From VRUE01 sp963764365 (lineage in GTDB: Bacteria; Actinomycetota; Thermoleophilia; Solirubrobacterales; 70-9), in the NCBI GenBank assembly GCA_963764365.1, contig CAVXSI010000020.1, forward strand, positions 248,001 to 312,000: 64,000 bases of DNA, given 5' to 3'. Positions 33,797 through 42,698 of this stretch are shown piece by piece. Within the stretch, counting starts at the first letter, position 1; every line of letters begins with the position of its first letter. The notes beneath the pieces are model-generated. The model was not told the origin of the DNA and made no database searches. It was given only the letters and a program-made list of their open reading frames with translations. The translations under genes and the position numbers were made by a program.

Positions 33797-34255
33797 TCAG
33801 GCGTTGCCGCGCAGCTCCCCGAGCGCCGCGGCCGCGACCCGCTCGGCGGCGGCGCGGACTGCGGCGGCGGGCTCGGCGCCGACCTCGAAGCCCGCCGCCT
33901 CGATCCCGTAGACGACGAGCCGCGGCGGCAGCCGCTCCAGCGCCCGCGCCAGCTCGACCGCCTCGGCCAGCCCGAGCGCGTGGGTCGAGGGGCCGGCAAG
34001 GGTGGCCGGTAGCGGTCCGGCCCCGGCGTCGACCCGGTGCACCTCGCCCGGCTCGCCGCCCGACGCGACGGCGTCGGCGACGACGACCGCCCCGGCCCCC
34101 TCCCAGGCTTCGATCAGGTCGACCGGCTCCCCCTCCAGCTCGCGCACCTCGACCCCCTCCGGGCCGAGCGCGCACAGCGCCCGCGCCGCCAGCAGGCCGG
34201 CGGCGTCGTCGCCGCGCAGCGGGTTGCCGATGCCGACGAAGAGCCGCCTCATCAC
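33797..34255 (-). CDS. [NiFe] hydrogenase maturation protease
   Basis: This 152-residue endopeptidase of the HyaD/HycI family trims the C-terminal tail of the large subunit after nickel insertion. The N-terminal LFVGIGNPLRGDDAAGLLAA carries the nickel-binding Asp/Glu region, and VVVADAVASGGEPGEVHRVD plus STHALGLAEAVELA (His) complete the site. Its place directly after hyhL suggests that subunit is its substrate. Two adjacent Met codons (residues 1-2) make the exact start ambiguous by one residue. Confidence 0.92.
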   Translation of the reverse strand: MMRRLFVGIGNPLRGDDAAGLLAARALCALGPEGVEVRELEGEPVDLIEAWEGAGAVVVADAVASGGEPGEVHRVDAGAGPLPATLAGPSTHALGLAEAVELARALERLPPRLVVYGIEAAGFEVGAEPAAAVRAAAERVAAAALGELRGNA

Positions 34256-34285
34256 AACCCGCTCCGGTGTGCCTCCACCGCGAAT

Positions 34286-34313
34286 GGCGAGGGAAAGGAA
34301 CAGCGGAGGCTCA
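34286..34313 (-). repeat. 28-base intercistronic repeat after hyhL
   Basis: Read on the minus strand, the hyhL stop TGA is followed by GCCTCCGCTGTTCCTTTCCC and TCGC. This differs at only a few positions from the sequence after the hyhS stop (35655-35682). The repeats bracket hyhL. Confidence 0.75.
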
Positions 34314-35621
34314 AGTTCGCTCGACGCTCAGCTCGAGGAAGTGGGTCGAGCAGGAGATGCAGGGGTCGTAGTTGCGGATCGTCTGCTCGCAGCGGTCGCG
34401 CAGCTCGTCGTCGGGGAGGGCGACGTTGGCGGCGACGAACTCGCGCAGGTCCTCCTCGATCGAGCGCTGGTTCTGCGAGGTCGGCGGCACGATCCAGGCG
34501 GAGGCGATCGCGCCGGCATCGTCGATCTCGTAGCGGTGGTAGAGCAGGCCGCGCGGCGCCTCGGAGACGCCGTGGCCGACCGCGGCCCGGGGCTCGTAGG
34601 AGGCCGCCGGGGCGTCGGGCCGCTCGTAGGAGTCGATCAGGCGCAGCGCCTCGTCGAAGGCGTAGAGGATCTCGACCGCGCGCACGACGATGCTGCGGAA
34701 CGGGTTGCGGCACTCGGCGCCGAGCCCGGCCTCGTCCGCCGCCGCGGCGGCGAGCGGCGAGAGCCGCTCGCGATTCAGCGCGAAGCGGGCCATCGGCCCG
34801 GTCAGGTAGGAGCCGCGGGCGCGCACCCGCGCGTGCAGCGCCGTCGAGTGGGGGACGTGTTGCTCCTCGAAGGTCTCGCCGAAATCCGCCGGGGCGACGT
34901 CGATCCCCTTCGAGGAGACGATCCGGCCGCGGTCGATCGGGTACTCGTCCGCGGCCTCGGAGCGCAGCGAGACCAGCTCGTAGTCGCGCTCCAGCTCGGG
35001 GAAGTCGAGGCCGGCCGTCCAGCGCACGGTCTCGAGGGCCTCTTCGCGACCGCGCTCCAGCTCGTCGCGCAGGGCCTCCAGCTCGCGCCGCTCGGGGGCC
35101 TTGTAGAAGCCGCCGACGCGGACGTTGACCGGGTGCACCGCACGCCCGCCGACGACCTCGATCAGCCGGTTGCCGGCCTTCTTCGCCCGCAGTCCCCGCT
35201 CGACCACCTCGCGGTGGTCGCGGGCCATCGCGAAGCCGCTCTCGTAGCCGAGAAAGTCGGGCGCGTGCAGCATGTAGAGGTGCAGGCAGTGGCTCTCGAT
35301 CCACTCGCCGCAGTAGATCAGCCGGCGCAGGGCACGCAGCGGGCCCTCGACCTCGATCCCGAGCGCGTCCTCCATCGCCTGGCAGGCGCTGGTCTGGTAG
35401 GCGACCGGGCAGATGCCGCAGATCCGCGCCGTGATGTCCGAGGCTTCCTCCAGCGCCCGTCCCCGCAGCAGCGCCTCGAAGAAGCGCGGCGGCTCGAAGA
35501 TCCGCAGCTCGACCTCCTCCACCTCGTCGCCCCGCAGCCGCACCCGCATCGCCCCCTCGCCCTCGACCCGGGCCAGGACGGAGGTCTCGATCCGGCGCGT
35601 GCGTCCGCCGCCCTCGCTCAC
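34311..35621 (-). CDS. hyhL: [NiFe] hydrogenase large subunit, group 3b type
   Basis: The 436 residues carry the Ni-Fe active site. The N-terminal motif ARICGICPVAYQTSAC provides C68 and C71, the C-terminal DPCISCSTH provides C421 and C424, and nine residues (FLELSVERT) follow as the tail expected to be cut by the adjacent endopeptidase. RVEGEGAMRVRL, EPPRFFEALLRGR and PPTSQNQRSIEEDL are typical of group 3 (NAD(P)- or F420-linked) enzymes; the partner subunits point to group 3b. GTG 35621 follows a strong GGGGAGG. It transfers electrons between H2 and the small-subunit FeS clusters. Confidence 0.95.
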   Translation of the reverse strand: MSEGGGRTRRIETSVLARVEGEGAMRVRLRGDEVEEVELRIFEPPRFFEALLRGRALEEASDITARICGICPVAYQTSACQAMEDALGIEVEGPLRALRRLIYCGEWIESHCLHLYMLHAPDFLGYESGFAMARDHREVVERGLRAKKAGNRLIEVVGGRAVHPVNVRVGGFYKAPERRELEALRDELERGREEALETVRWTAGLDFPELERDYELVSLRSEAADEYPIDRGRIVSSKGIDVAPADFGETFEEQHVPHSTALHARVRARGSYLTGPMARFALNRERLSPLAAAAADEAGLGAECRNPFRSIVVRAVEILYAFDEALRLIDSYERPDAPAASYEPRAAVGHGVSEAPRGLLYHRYEIDDAGAIASAWIVPPTSQNQRSIEEDLREFVAANVALPDDELRDRCEQTIRNYDPCISCSTHFLELSVERT

Positions 35622-35654
35622 CGAAGAACCCTCCCCTGTGCCTTGCCGGCAAGT

Positions 35655-35682
35655 AGCGAGGGAAGGGAACAGCGGAAGCTCA
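35655..35682 (-). repeat. 28-base intercistronic repeat after hyhS
   Basis: On the minus strand, the hyhS stop TGA is followed by GCTTCCGCTGTTCCCTTCCC and TCGC, the same element as after hyhL. Further similar bases (around GGCACA) continue toward the next start, so the whole intercistronic region may be duplicated. Confidence 0.75.
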
Positions 35683-36469
35683 CTGGGCCTCCTCGCGCTC
35701 GCTCGCCTCGCGGAAAGCGGGGGCGGCGGCGTTGAAGCTGCGGTAGGCGCGGATCAGGTCCGGGGTCTCGGCGCCGAGGCCCCGCGTCCAGGCCGAGAGC
35801 GAGGCCGTGTTCGGCGTCTCCATCGGCCCGAAGCAGCCGTAGCAGCCGCGGTCGTGGACGGGGCAGAGGGCGCCGCAGCCGGCCTGGGTGACGGGACCGA
35901 GGCAGGGCGTGCCGTGGGCGACGGTGACGCAGACGTTGCCGCGCCGCTTGCACTCGACGCAGACGCTGTAGGAGGGGATCGCCGGGCGGCGCTCGGCCAG
36001 CGTGGCGGCGATCACCTCAAGCAGCTGGTAGCGGTCGACCGGGCAGCCGTGCAGCTCGAAGTCGACCGGCACGGCCGCGGAGATCGGGGTCGACGTCTCG
36101 CAGCGTCGAGATGTACTCGGGGCTGGCGTAGACGGCGGAGACGAACTCGCCGACGTCGGCGAAGTTGCGCAGCGCCTGGATCCCGCCGGCGGTGGCGCAG
36201 GCGCCGATCGTCACCAGCCGCTTGGAGACGCGCCGCACCTCGCGGATCCGCTCGGCGTCGGCCGGCGTGGTCACCGAGCCCTCGACCAGCGAGAGGTCGT
36301 AGGGCCCCTCGACCGTCGCCCGCGAGGCCTCGAGGAAGTAGGCGATCTCGACCTCCTCGGTCAGCGTCAGCAGCTCGTCCTCGAGGTCGAGCAGGCTGAG
36401 CTGGCAGCCGTCGCAGGAGGCGAACTTCCAGACCGCCAGCTTCGGCCGTGGGCGCGCCGCCGCGATCAG
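35680..36469 (-). CDS. hyhS: [NiFe] hydrogenase small subunit, group 3b type, apparent frameshift
   Basis: This gene encodes the FeS subunit that wires the active site to the flavin subunit. The first frame gives KLAVWKFASCDGCQLSLLDL, EGPYDLSLVEGSVTTP and TIGACATAGGIQALRNFADV, then runs out of frame near YASPEYISTL. The second frame resumes with STPISAAVPVDFELHGCPV, VCVECKRRGNVC, CLGPVTQAGCGALCPV and CYGCFGPMETPN. The cluster cysteines are all present. The switch lies at about 36093-36103, consistent with one extra base in CGAGACG. No ATG/GTG/TTG start is near; CTG 36469 overlaps the hyhG stop (CTGA). The frameshift could be a sequencing error, programmed, or a real mutation. Confidence 0.85.
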
Positions 36470-37326
36470 ATCTCCCTCACCCTGAAGAAGCGCTCGATCG
36501 TGGCGAAGCTCATCACCGGCCCCTCGCGGCAGGCGAAGGCGGGGCCGAACTGGCAGCGGCCGCACTGGGCGATCGCGCACTTCATGTTGCGCTCGACCGA
36601 GATGTGGACGTCGGCGGCGTCCATTCCGCGGGCCAGCAGCGCCTCGACCGTGAACCTCATCATCACCTCGGGGCCGACGACGAAGGCGATCGCGCGGGCG
36701 GGGTCGAAGGGGGCGGAGTCGATCAGCGTGGTGACGACGCCGACGTGGTCGAGCCAGCCGGCCTCGGCGCTGTCGACCGTCACCCCGACCTCGAGCCGCG
36801 GGTCGTCCCGCCAGGCCTCGAGCTGGGAGCGGAACAGCAGCTGCGCCGGGGAGCGCCCGCCGCAGAGCAGGACCAGACCGGCGAGCTGTTCGCGCAGCGC
36901 GAGCGCCTCCAGCAGGGCCGGGCGCAGCGGCGCCAGGCCGATGCCGCCGGCGACGACGACGACGTGGCGGCCGGCGGCGCCCGCCAGCGGCCAGGCGCTG
37001 CCGAAGGGGCCGCGCAGGCCGAGCTGCTCGCCCGGCTGGGCGCGGCAGATCGCGGCGCTGACCGGCCCCACCGCGCGCACCGTGTGCTCGAGCGGCCCCA
37101 CGGCGGCCGGGTCGCCGCTGATCGAGATCGGCACCTCGCCGACGCCGAAGGCGTAGAGCATGTTGAACTGGCCCGGGCGGAAGGACGGTGCCGGGCCGCC
37201 GCCCGCCGGCTCCAGCTCCAGGGTCCAGGTGTCCGCGGTCTCCTGGCGCCGCGAGACGACCCGGAAGGGCCGCGGGGCCATCGGCCCCGGCGCGGCGGGC
37301 GCCTCAGCCGGCGGCGGGTTCGCCAT
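36466..37326 (-). CDS. hyhG: Hydrogenase gamma subunit, FAD/NAD(P)-binding
   Basis: This 286-residue flavin subunit passes electrons between NAD(P)H and the hydrogenase clusters. It has a ferredoxin-reductase-like FAD domain (PSFRPGQFNMLYAFGVGEVP, ISISGD), an NAD(P) domain (HVVVVAGGIGLAPLRPALLE, VLLCGGRSPAQLLFR) and a C-terminal [2Fe-2S] binding segment ERNMKCAIAQCGRCQFGPAF-AC. This is the layout of P. furiosus sulfhydrogenase HydG. The start overlaps the preceding cNMP gene by 23 bases. Confidence 0.94.
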   Translation of the reverse strand: MANPPPAEAPAAPGPMAPRPFRVVSRRQETADTWTLELEPAGGGPAPSFRPGQFNMLYAFGVGEVPISISGDPAAVGPLEHTVRAVGPVSAAICRAQPGEQLGLRGPFGSAWPLAGAAGRHVVVVAGGIGLAPLRPALLEALALREQLAGLVLLCGGRSPAQLLFRSQLEAWRDDPRLEVGVTVDSAEAGWLDHVGVVTTLIDSAPFDPARAIAFVVGPEVMMRFTVEALLARGMDAADVHISVERNMKCAIAQCGRCQFGPAFACREGPVMSFATIERFFRVREI

Positions 37327-37757
37327 AGATGTCGAGAAGCTGGAGGCGGGTCGCCTGGAGGCGGTCGAGCATCACCGCGGCGAAGCGTTGCATCAGCTCA
37401 TAGCCGAGAGCCTTGTCCTGACTGCACTTGCCGCGCAGGCAGGCGCCGTCGAAGGCGATCGTCCGCGCCTGCTCCATCGCCCTGGCGTCGAAGCTCCAGC
37501 GGTAGGGGGGAACGAGCCAGGACCAGCCGACGACCGCACCCTCGCCGAGGGTCTCGATCATCAGCTCGCCCCTGCCGGGCACGGCGACCTCGAGCGCGAT
37601 CCGCCCGCGCCGGATTACGAAGAAGCTGTTCGCGGGGTCGCCCTCGCGGGCGAGGTGCTCGCCGGCCTCGAAGACCCGGTTGGCGCCGCAGCCGGCGATC
37701 AACTCGAGGTAGCCGGGATCGAGCCCGGCGAAGGTCGGCAGCTCGCCCAGGACCTGG

Positions 37758-37771
<14 letters not shown>
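37304..37771 (-). CDS. Cyclic-nucleotide-binding domain protein without HTH
   Basis: This 155-residue protein consists of one CRP-type effector domain: LPTFAGLDPGYLELIAGCGA, the EHLAREGDPANSFFVIRRGR block and EGAVVGWSWLVPPYRWSFDA, with a C-terminal helix but no DNA-binding domain. The phosphate-binding cassette is diverged from CRP, so the ligand is uncertain. It overlaps hyhB and hyhG, so it is translated with the hydrogenase. Such proteins recur in group 3b operons and may be allosteric or assembly partners. A GTG at 37777 is an alternative start. Confidence 0.85.
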
Positions 37772-38879
<1,108 letters not shown>

Positions 38880-38913
38880 CGGACACAGGGTAGTCGGGCT
38901 GGGCGGGATCGCG

Positions 38914-38939
38914 GCTCCGGCGCTTGTCCCCGCCGGAGC
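38914..38939. promoter_or_regulatory. Perfect hairpin upstream of the hydrogenase operon
   Basis: GCTCCGGCG (38914-38922) and CGCCGGAGC (38931-38939) form a nine-base inverted repeat in the divergent region between hyhB (start 38879) and the small gene at 38989. On the minus strand it would lie in the 5' leader or promoter of the operon. Confidence 0.4.
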
Positions 38940-38988
38940 TGGACGGTTATCCGGTAGCGAAACCCCTGGAACCGCCGATAAGCCCGGG

Positions 38989-39258
38989 ATGGAGGGCCAG
39001 TCTGAAAGTCCACGGCGCCGCGAACGGGTCGTGTTCGAAACCGACGCGCATGTCGTCGTCGGCGACGTGACGCTGCCGCCCGAGGGCTATCAGAGCCGCT
39101 TCTCCGACGCGGTCAACCGCGGCGACATCGCCTTCATTCCGCTGGTCGAGGTGGAGATCACGCCCCAGGGCGGGGGCGAGCCGGAGAGGCGCCCCTTCCT
39201 GGTCCTCTCCAAGGCCCACGTCCGCTTCGCCTATCCGCTCGAGGGCGCGCCTAGATGA
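38989..39258 (+). CDS. Conserved hypothetical protein (DUF6812-like)
   Basis: The 89-residue protein beginning MEGQSESPRRRERVVFETDA has the strand pattern VVFETDAHVVVGDVTLPPEG, YQSRFSDAVN, FIPLVEVEITPQGG and FLVLSKAHVRFAYPLE. Short proteins of this pattern (ETDxHxxxGDVTLPxEGYxSR) are common in Actinomycetota and have no known function. ATG 38989 is chosen because conservation starts shortly after it; the upstream in-frame extension is GC-rich filler. Confidence 0.7.
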   Translation: MEGQSESPRRRERVVFETDAHVVVGDVTLPPEGYQSRFSDAVNRGDIAFIPLVEVEITPQGGGEPERRPFLVLSKAHVRFAYPLEGAPR

Positions 39259-39331
39259 CCGCTTCCCACGAGTGGTCACTTTGCCCACGGATGCGGTGGT
39301 AAGAGGTTCAGCGGGCAGCTACTACCAGAGG

Positions 39332-39614
39332 CTACGCCGTGTCGCGCCGCCGCCGGCTGCCGCCGGCGAACGAGCTGAGGTCGATCAGGAAGGCGAGCGC
39401 GACGACGAACCACTCGAAGCCGCGGACGCTGTCGGACGACGCCCACATGACGGCGTAGGCGAGCGTCGTCCAGGGCAGCAGGAAGAAGCCGACGAAGGGG
39501 ACGATCCAGCTGTCGAAGGCGCGGCTGAGCAGATCGCTGAAGAGGAAAAGCCCGAACAGCGCCAGGCGCGGCGAGATCAGCGCGAAGAGGAGGACGAGGC
39601 AGCCGATGCGGCAA
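39332..39614 (-). CDS. Small membrane protein without a canonical in-frame start
   Basis: The minus-strand frame ending at the TAG 39332-39334 encodes about 90 residues with clear membrane segments: IGCLVLLFALISPRLALFGL, the well-preserved LFSDLLSRAFDSWIVPFVGF-FLLPWTTLAYAVMW, then FEWFVVALAFLIDLSSFAGG and a basic end. It looks like a conserved actinobacterial membrane protein. In this frame no ATG/GTG/TTG precedes the first helix and a stop lies at 39617-39619. A TTG at 39612-39614 is one base out of frame, so a single-base insertion or an unusual start is likely. Confidence 0.55.
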
Positions 39615-39667
39615 CGCTACCCGAGTTCACGGACTCGAAACCTGCGAGGCGTAACGTTCGTTCCCGG

Positions 39668-40348
39668 ATGAGTGCGCTGAGCAGGCTGACGACGATGCTG
39701 AACCCGCGGAAGACTCAAATGCCGACCCCCGAGCAGGCGCTGCCCGGTCGCAGCGAGCCGGCCTTCGAGGTCCCGGAGCGCAACGTCGTCCTCGACACGC
39801 CGATGAAGCCGCCGTTCCCCGAGGGGGTCGAGACCGCCCATTTCGCGCTCGGCTGCTTCTGGGGGGCGGAGCGGCTGTTCTGGACGATCGACGGCGTCCA
39901 CACGACCGCGGTCGGCTACATGAACGGGACCACGCCGAACCCGACCTACGAGGAGGTCTGCAGCGGGCGGACCGGCCACGCCGAGGCAGTGCTGGTCGCC
40001 TTCGACCCGGCGAAGGTCTCCTACGCCGATCTGCTGAAGGTCTTCTTCGAGGAGCACGACCCGACCCAGGGGATGCGCCAGGGCAACGACGTCGGCACCC
40101 AGTACCGCTCCGGCATCTACTTCACGGGCGACGCCCAGAAGGCGACCGCGGAGATGGCGCTGCGGGCCTACGACGAGGCGCTGCGCGCCGCCGGGCACGA
40201 GGCGGTCACGACCGAGGTCGAGCCGGCCGGGCCCTTCTACTACGCCGAGGACCACCACCAGCAGTACCTGCACAAGGTGCCGAACGGCTACTGCGGCCTC
40301 GCCGGCACCGGCGTCTCCTGTCGGATTCCGGCGCCCGCCTCGCAGTAG
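39668..40348 (+). CDS. msrA: Peptide methionine sulfoxide reductase MsrA
   Basis: This 226-residue enzyme reduces S-methionine sulfoxide in proteins. The catalytic Cys is in ALGCFWGAERLFW; TAVGYMNGTTPNPTYEEVCSG, GHAEAVLVAFDP, FFEEHDPTQGMRQGNDVGTQ and YRSGIY are the standard blocks, and AEDHHQQYLHKVPNGYCG supplies the likely resolving Cys. The ATG at 39668 adds a ~50-residue N-terminal region, longer than usual; Met18 (MPTPEQAL) is an alternative. Confidence 0.95.
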   Translation: MSALSRLTTMLNPRKTQMPTPEQALPGRSEPAFEVPERNVVLDTPMKPPFPEGVETAHFALGCFWGAERLFWTIDGVHTTAVGYMNGTTPNPTYEEVCSGRTGHAEAVLVAFDPAKVSYADLLKVFFEEHDPTQGMRQGNDVGTQYRSGIYFTGDAQKATAEMALRAYDEALRAAGHEAVTTEVEPAGPFYYAEDHHQQYLHKVPNGYCGLAGTGVSCRIPAPASQ

Positions 40349-40396
40349 TGCCGTAGTAGCTCGCCCGCCCGCCGCGCCGAATAGCATCCCGCGCCG

Positions 40397-42571
40397 GTGA
40401 CCCCCTCCCTCGGCTCCTACATCGGCGGCTGCCTCGCCATAATCGGCATCGTCTCGGCGGTCGGCCTCGGCGGCTACTGGCTGCGACGCTGGATCGCGCC
40501 CGAGTTCTCCGGCGCGCTGGCCCGGCTCGGCGACGCGACGCTCGGCGTCGCCCTGCTCGTCCTCTCGCTGGAGCTGCTCGGCAGCCTCAGCATCCTCTAC
40601 CTCGGCTGGATCGTCGTCGTCTGCGTCGGCGTCGGCCTGCTGGCGGCGCTGCTCGGCTGGAAGATGGCGGGCGGCGAGCGGCGCGAAGTCGCGGCGCCGC
40701 AGGTGCAGACGGCCGCCCTTGTGATCGCCCTCGGCGTCGCCTCCTTCGTCGTCGCCGAGTGGACCTTCCCCTCGCAGCTCAACCTCGACTACGGGATGTT
40801 CGGCGGCGACACCACCTGGTACCACATGCCGTTCGCGGCGCGGTTCGCCCAGGAACACTCGACCGTCCACCTGCTGTTCACCGACCCGCTGCGGCTCGCC
40901 GCCTGGTTCTACCCGCAGAGCTCGGAGCTGATCCACGGCAGCGCGATCGTCATCTTCAAGACCGACTGGCTGTCGCCGCTGATCAACATGTTCTGGATCG
41001 CGATCGCCCTGCTCGCCGCCTGGTGCGCCGGCCGCCCCTACAAGGTCGGCCCGGCGACGCTGGTCGCGGCGGCGATCGTGCTCGACTCGGGAGTGATGAT
41101 CGAAACGCAGCCCGGCGAGGGGCGCAACGACATCATGGGGCTCGCCTTCCTGATCGCCTTCGCCGCCTTCCTGATCAACGGCCATCAGCGGCGGGCGCCG
41201 GAGGCCGGCGCGGTCCAGGACGCGCCCGAGCGCGACGCGCCGCTGCTCGACCGCGGGCCGCTGGTGCTGGCCGGCGTCGCCGCCGGGCTCGCCGTCTCGG
41301 TCAAGTACACGTTCCTGATCCCGGTCGTCGCGATCTGGCTCGGGGTGGTCGTCTTCAGTGGCAGGGGACGGCGCTTCACGACCGCCTGGGTGCTCGGCCT
41401 CTCGACCTTCGTGGTCGGCGGCTACTGGTACGTCCGCTCGGCGATCAAGACCGGCGGCAACCCGATCCCGACGATCGGCTTCGGGCCGCTGCACCTGCCG
41501 CGCCCCGACCAGATGCCGCTCGACCCGCGGCCGCGCTTCGCCGTCTCCCACTATTTGAGCGATCCGACGATCTACCGAAGATGGTTCTTCCCCCAGCTCG
41601 AAGACGCCTTCGGCCCGCTCTGGCCGCTGATCCTGATCGTCGCCGTCGCGGCGGCGGTGTTCATCGCCGTGCGCTCGCGCAACCGGATCCTGCGGGTGGT
41701 CGCCGCGGCGGCGCTGCTGACCGCGGTCGTCTACGTGTTCACGCCGCTGACCGCGGCCGGCCAGGAGGGCTCGCCGACGGGCTTCTTCACCAACACCCGC
41801 TACCTGATGCCGGGGTTGGTGCTGGCGCTCTCCCTGCTGCCGATCGCGCGGCCGCTGCGGGCGCCGGACTCGCGCGCCTGGCAGACGCTGCTCTTCCTCA
41901 CCGCGGTCTACGCGATCACGGTGCTGACGACGCCGCGATGGTCGACCGGCTACCTGGCCGGGACGGTCTTCCTGACCATGGCACTGGTCTGGGCGCCGTT
42001 CGGGCTGGGCCTGGGACGGTCGCGGCGCCTGATCGGACGCGGGGCCGCCGCCGCCATTGCCGCCGCCGTGGTCCTGCTGGCGGTGGTGCTCGGCCGCGCC
42101 CAGCAGGTCCAGTACTACGACCAGCACTACACCCGCACGACGCCGTTCCTCGGCGAAGGTGGGCCGCGGCGCGCCTACGCCTTCGCCCGCAGGCAGAACG
42201 ACAAGCGGATCGGCATCGCCGGCTCGGGCGAGATCTTCTTCGGCCAGTACGGCTTCTACGGCGCCAACCTCAACAACCACGTCCAGTACATCGGCGTCCC
42301 CGGCCCCCGCGGCACCTACCGGCTGGCGGCCAGCTGCGCCCAATTCCGCCGCCGGATCAACGCCGGCAACTACGACTTCCTGATCGTCAGCCAGTACACC
42401 CAGGACTCCGAATCGGCCCCCTACTGGTATCCGATCTACGCCTGGCTGAAGACGAGCCCGGCGCTCGAACAGGTCGTCGCCGAGCCCGAAATCACCCCCG
42501 AGCCCGACTACGTCTTCCGCGTCAAGGGCAAGCTCGACCCGGCCGGCTGCAGCGAACTCGGCAAGAGCTGA
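40397..42571 (+). CDS. Large polytopic membrane protein, GT-C glycosyltransferase-like
   Basis: This 724-residue protein has about thirteen helices and a C-terminal extracytoplasmic domain (from about residue 590). The first large loop holds an acidic motif LDYGMFGGDTTWYHMPFAAR, where GT-C enzymes keep catalytic Asp residues, and a later TQPGEGRNDIMGLAFL. The C-terminal part (RRQNDKRIGIAGSGEIFFGQ, NYDFLIVSQYT) resembles soluble domains of lipid-linked sugar transferases. Substrate unknown. GTG start at 40397. It stands alone, followed by tRNA-Arg. Confidence 0.7.
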   Translation: MTPSLGSYIGGCLAIIGIVSAVGLGGYWLRRWIAPEFSGALARLGDATLGVALLVLSLELLGSLSILYLGWIVVVCVGVGLLAALLGWKMAGGERREVAAPQVQTAALVIALGVASFVVAEWTFPSQLNLDYGMFGGDTTWYHMPFAARFAQEHSTVHLLFTDPLRLAAWFYPQSSELIHGSAIVIFKTDWLSPLINMFWIAIALLAAWCAGRPYKVGPATLVAAAIVLDSGVMIETQPGEGRNDIMGLAFLIAFAAFLINGHQRRAPEAGAVQDAPERDAPLLDRGPLVLAGVAAGLAVSVKYTFLIPVVAIWLGVVVFSGRGRRFTTAWVLGLSTFVVGGYWYVRSAIKTGGNPIPTIGFGPLHLPRPDQMPLDPRPRFAVSHYLSDPTIYRRWFFPQLEDAFGPLWPLILIVAVAAAVFIAVRSRNRILRVVAAAALLTAVVYVFTPLTAAGQEGSPTGFFTNTRYLMPGLVLALSLLPIARPLRAPDSRAWQTLLFLTAVYAITVLTTPRWSTGYLAGTVFLTMALVWAPFGLGLGRSRRLIGRGAAAAIAAAVVLLAVVLGRAQQVQYYDQHYTRTTPFLGEGGPRRAYAFARRQNDKRIGIAGSGEIFFGQYGFYGANLNNHVQYIGVPGPRGTYRLAASCAQFRRRINAGNYDFLIVSQYTQDSESAPYWYPIYAWLKTSPALEQVVAEPEITPEPDYVFRVKGKLDPAGCSELGKS

Positions 42572-42608
42572 CCGCGCCCCCGGAAGGGGCCGTAACCTAA
42601 GCGAACCG

Positions 42609-42681
42609 GCCCCCGTAGCTCAGTGGACAGAGCGGCTGCCTTCTAAGCAGCGGGTCGCAGGTTCGAATCCTGCCGGGGGTA
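42609..42681 (+). tRNA. tRNA-Arg (anticodon TCT)
   Basis: The acceptor GCCCCCG pairs with CGGGGGT (42674-42680, one G-U), D arm GCTC/GAGC, anticodon stem CTGC-loop with CTTCTAA giving TCT, and T arm GCAGG-TTCGAAT-CCTGC. Discriminator A42681; CCA is not encoded. The DUF4143 ATPase gene ends 18 bases downstream on the other strand. Confidence 0.96.
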
Positions 42682-42698
42682 TCGCGTGAGTTCGACGG

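Noticed and set aside
39617..42343. A very long minus-strand open frame opposite msrA and the GT-C-like gene
   Set aside because: It reads as Arg/Gly/Asp/Glu-rich filler with no domain or hydrophobic logic; it is the high-GC mirror of real plus-strand genes.
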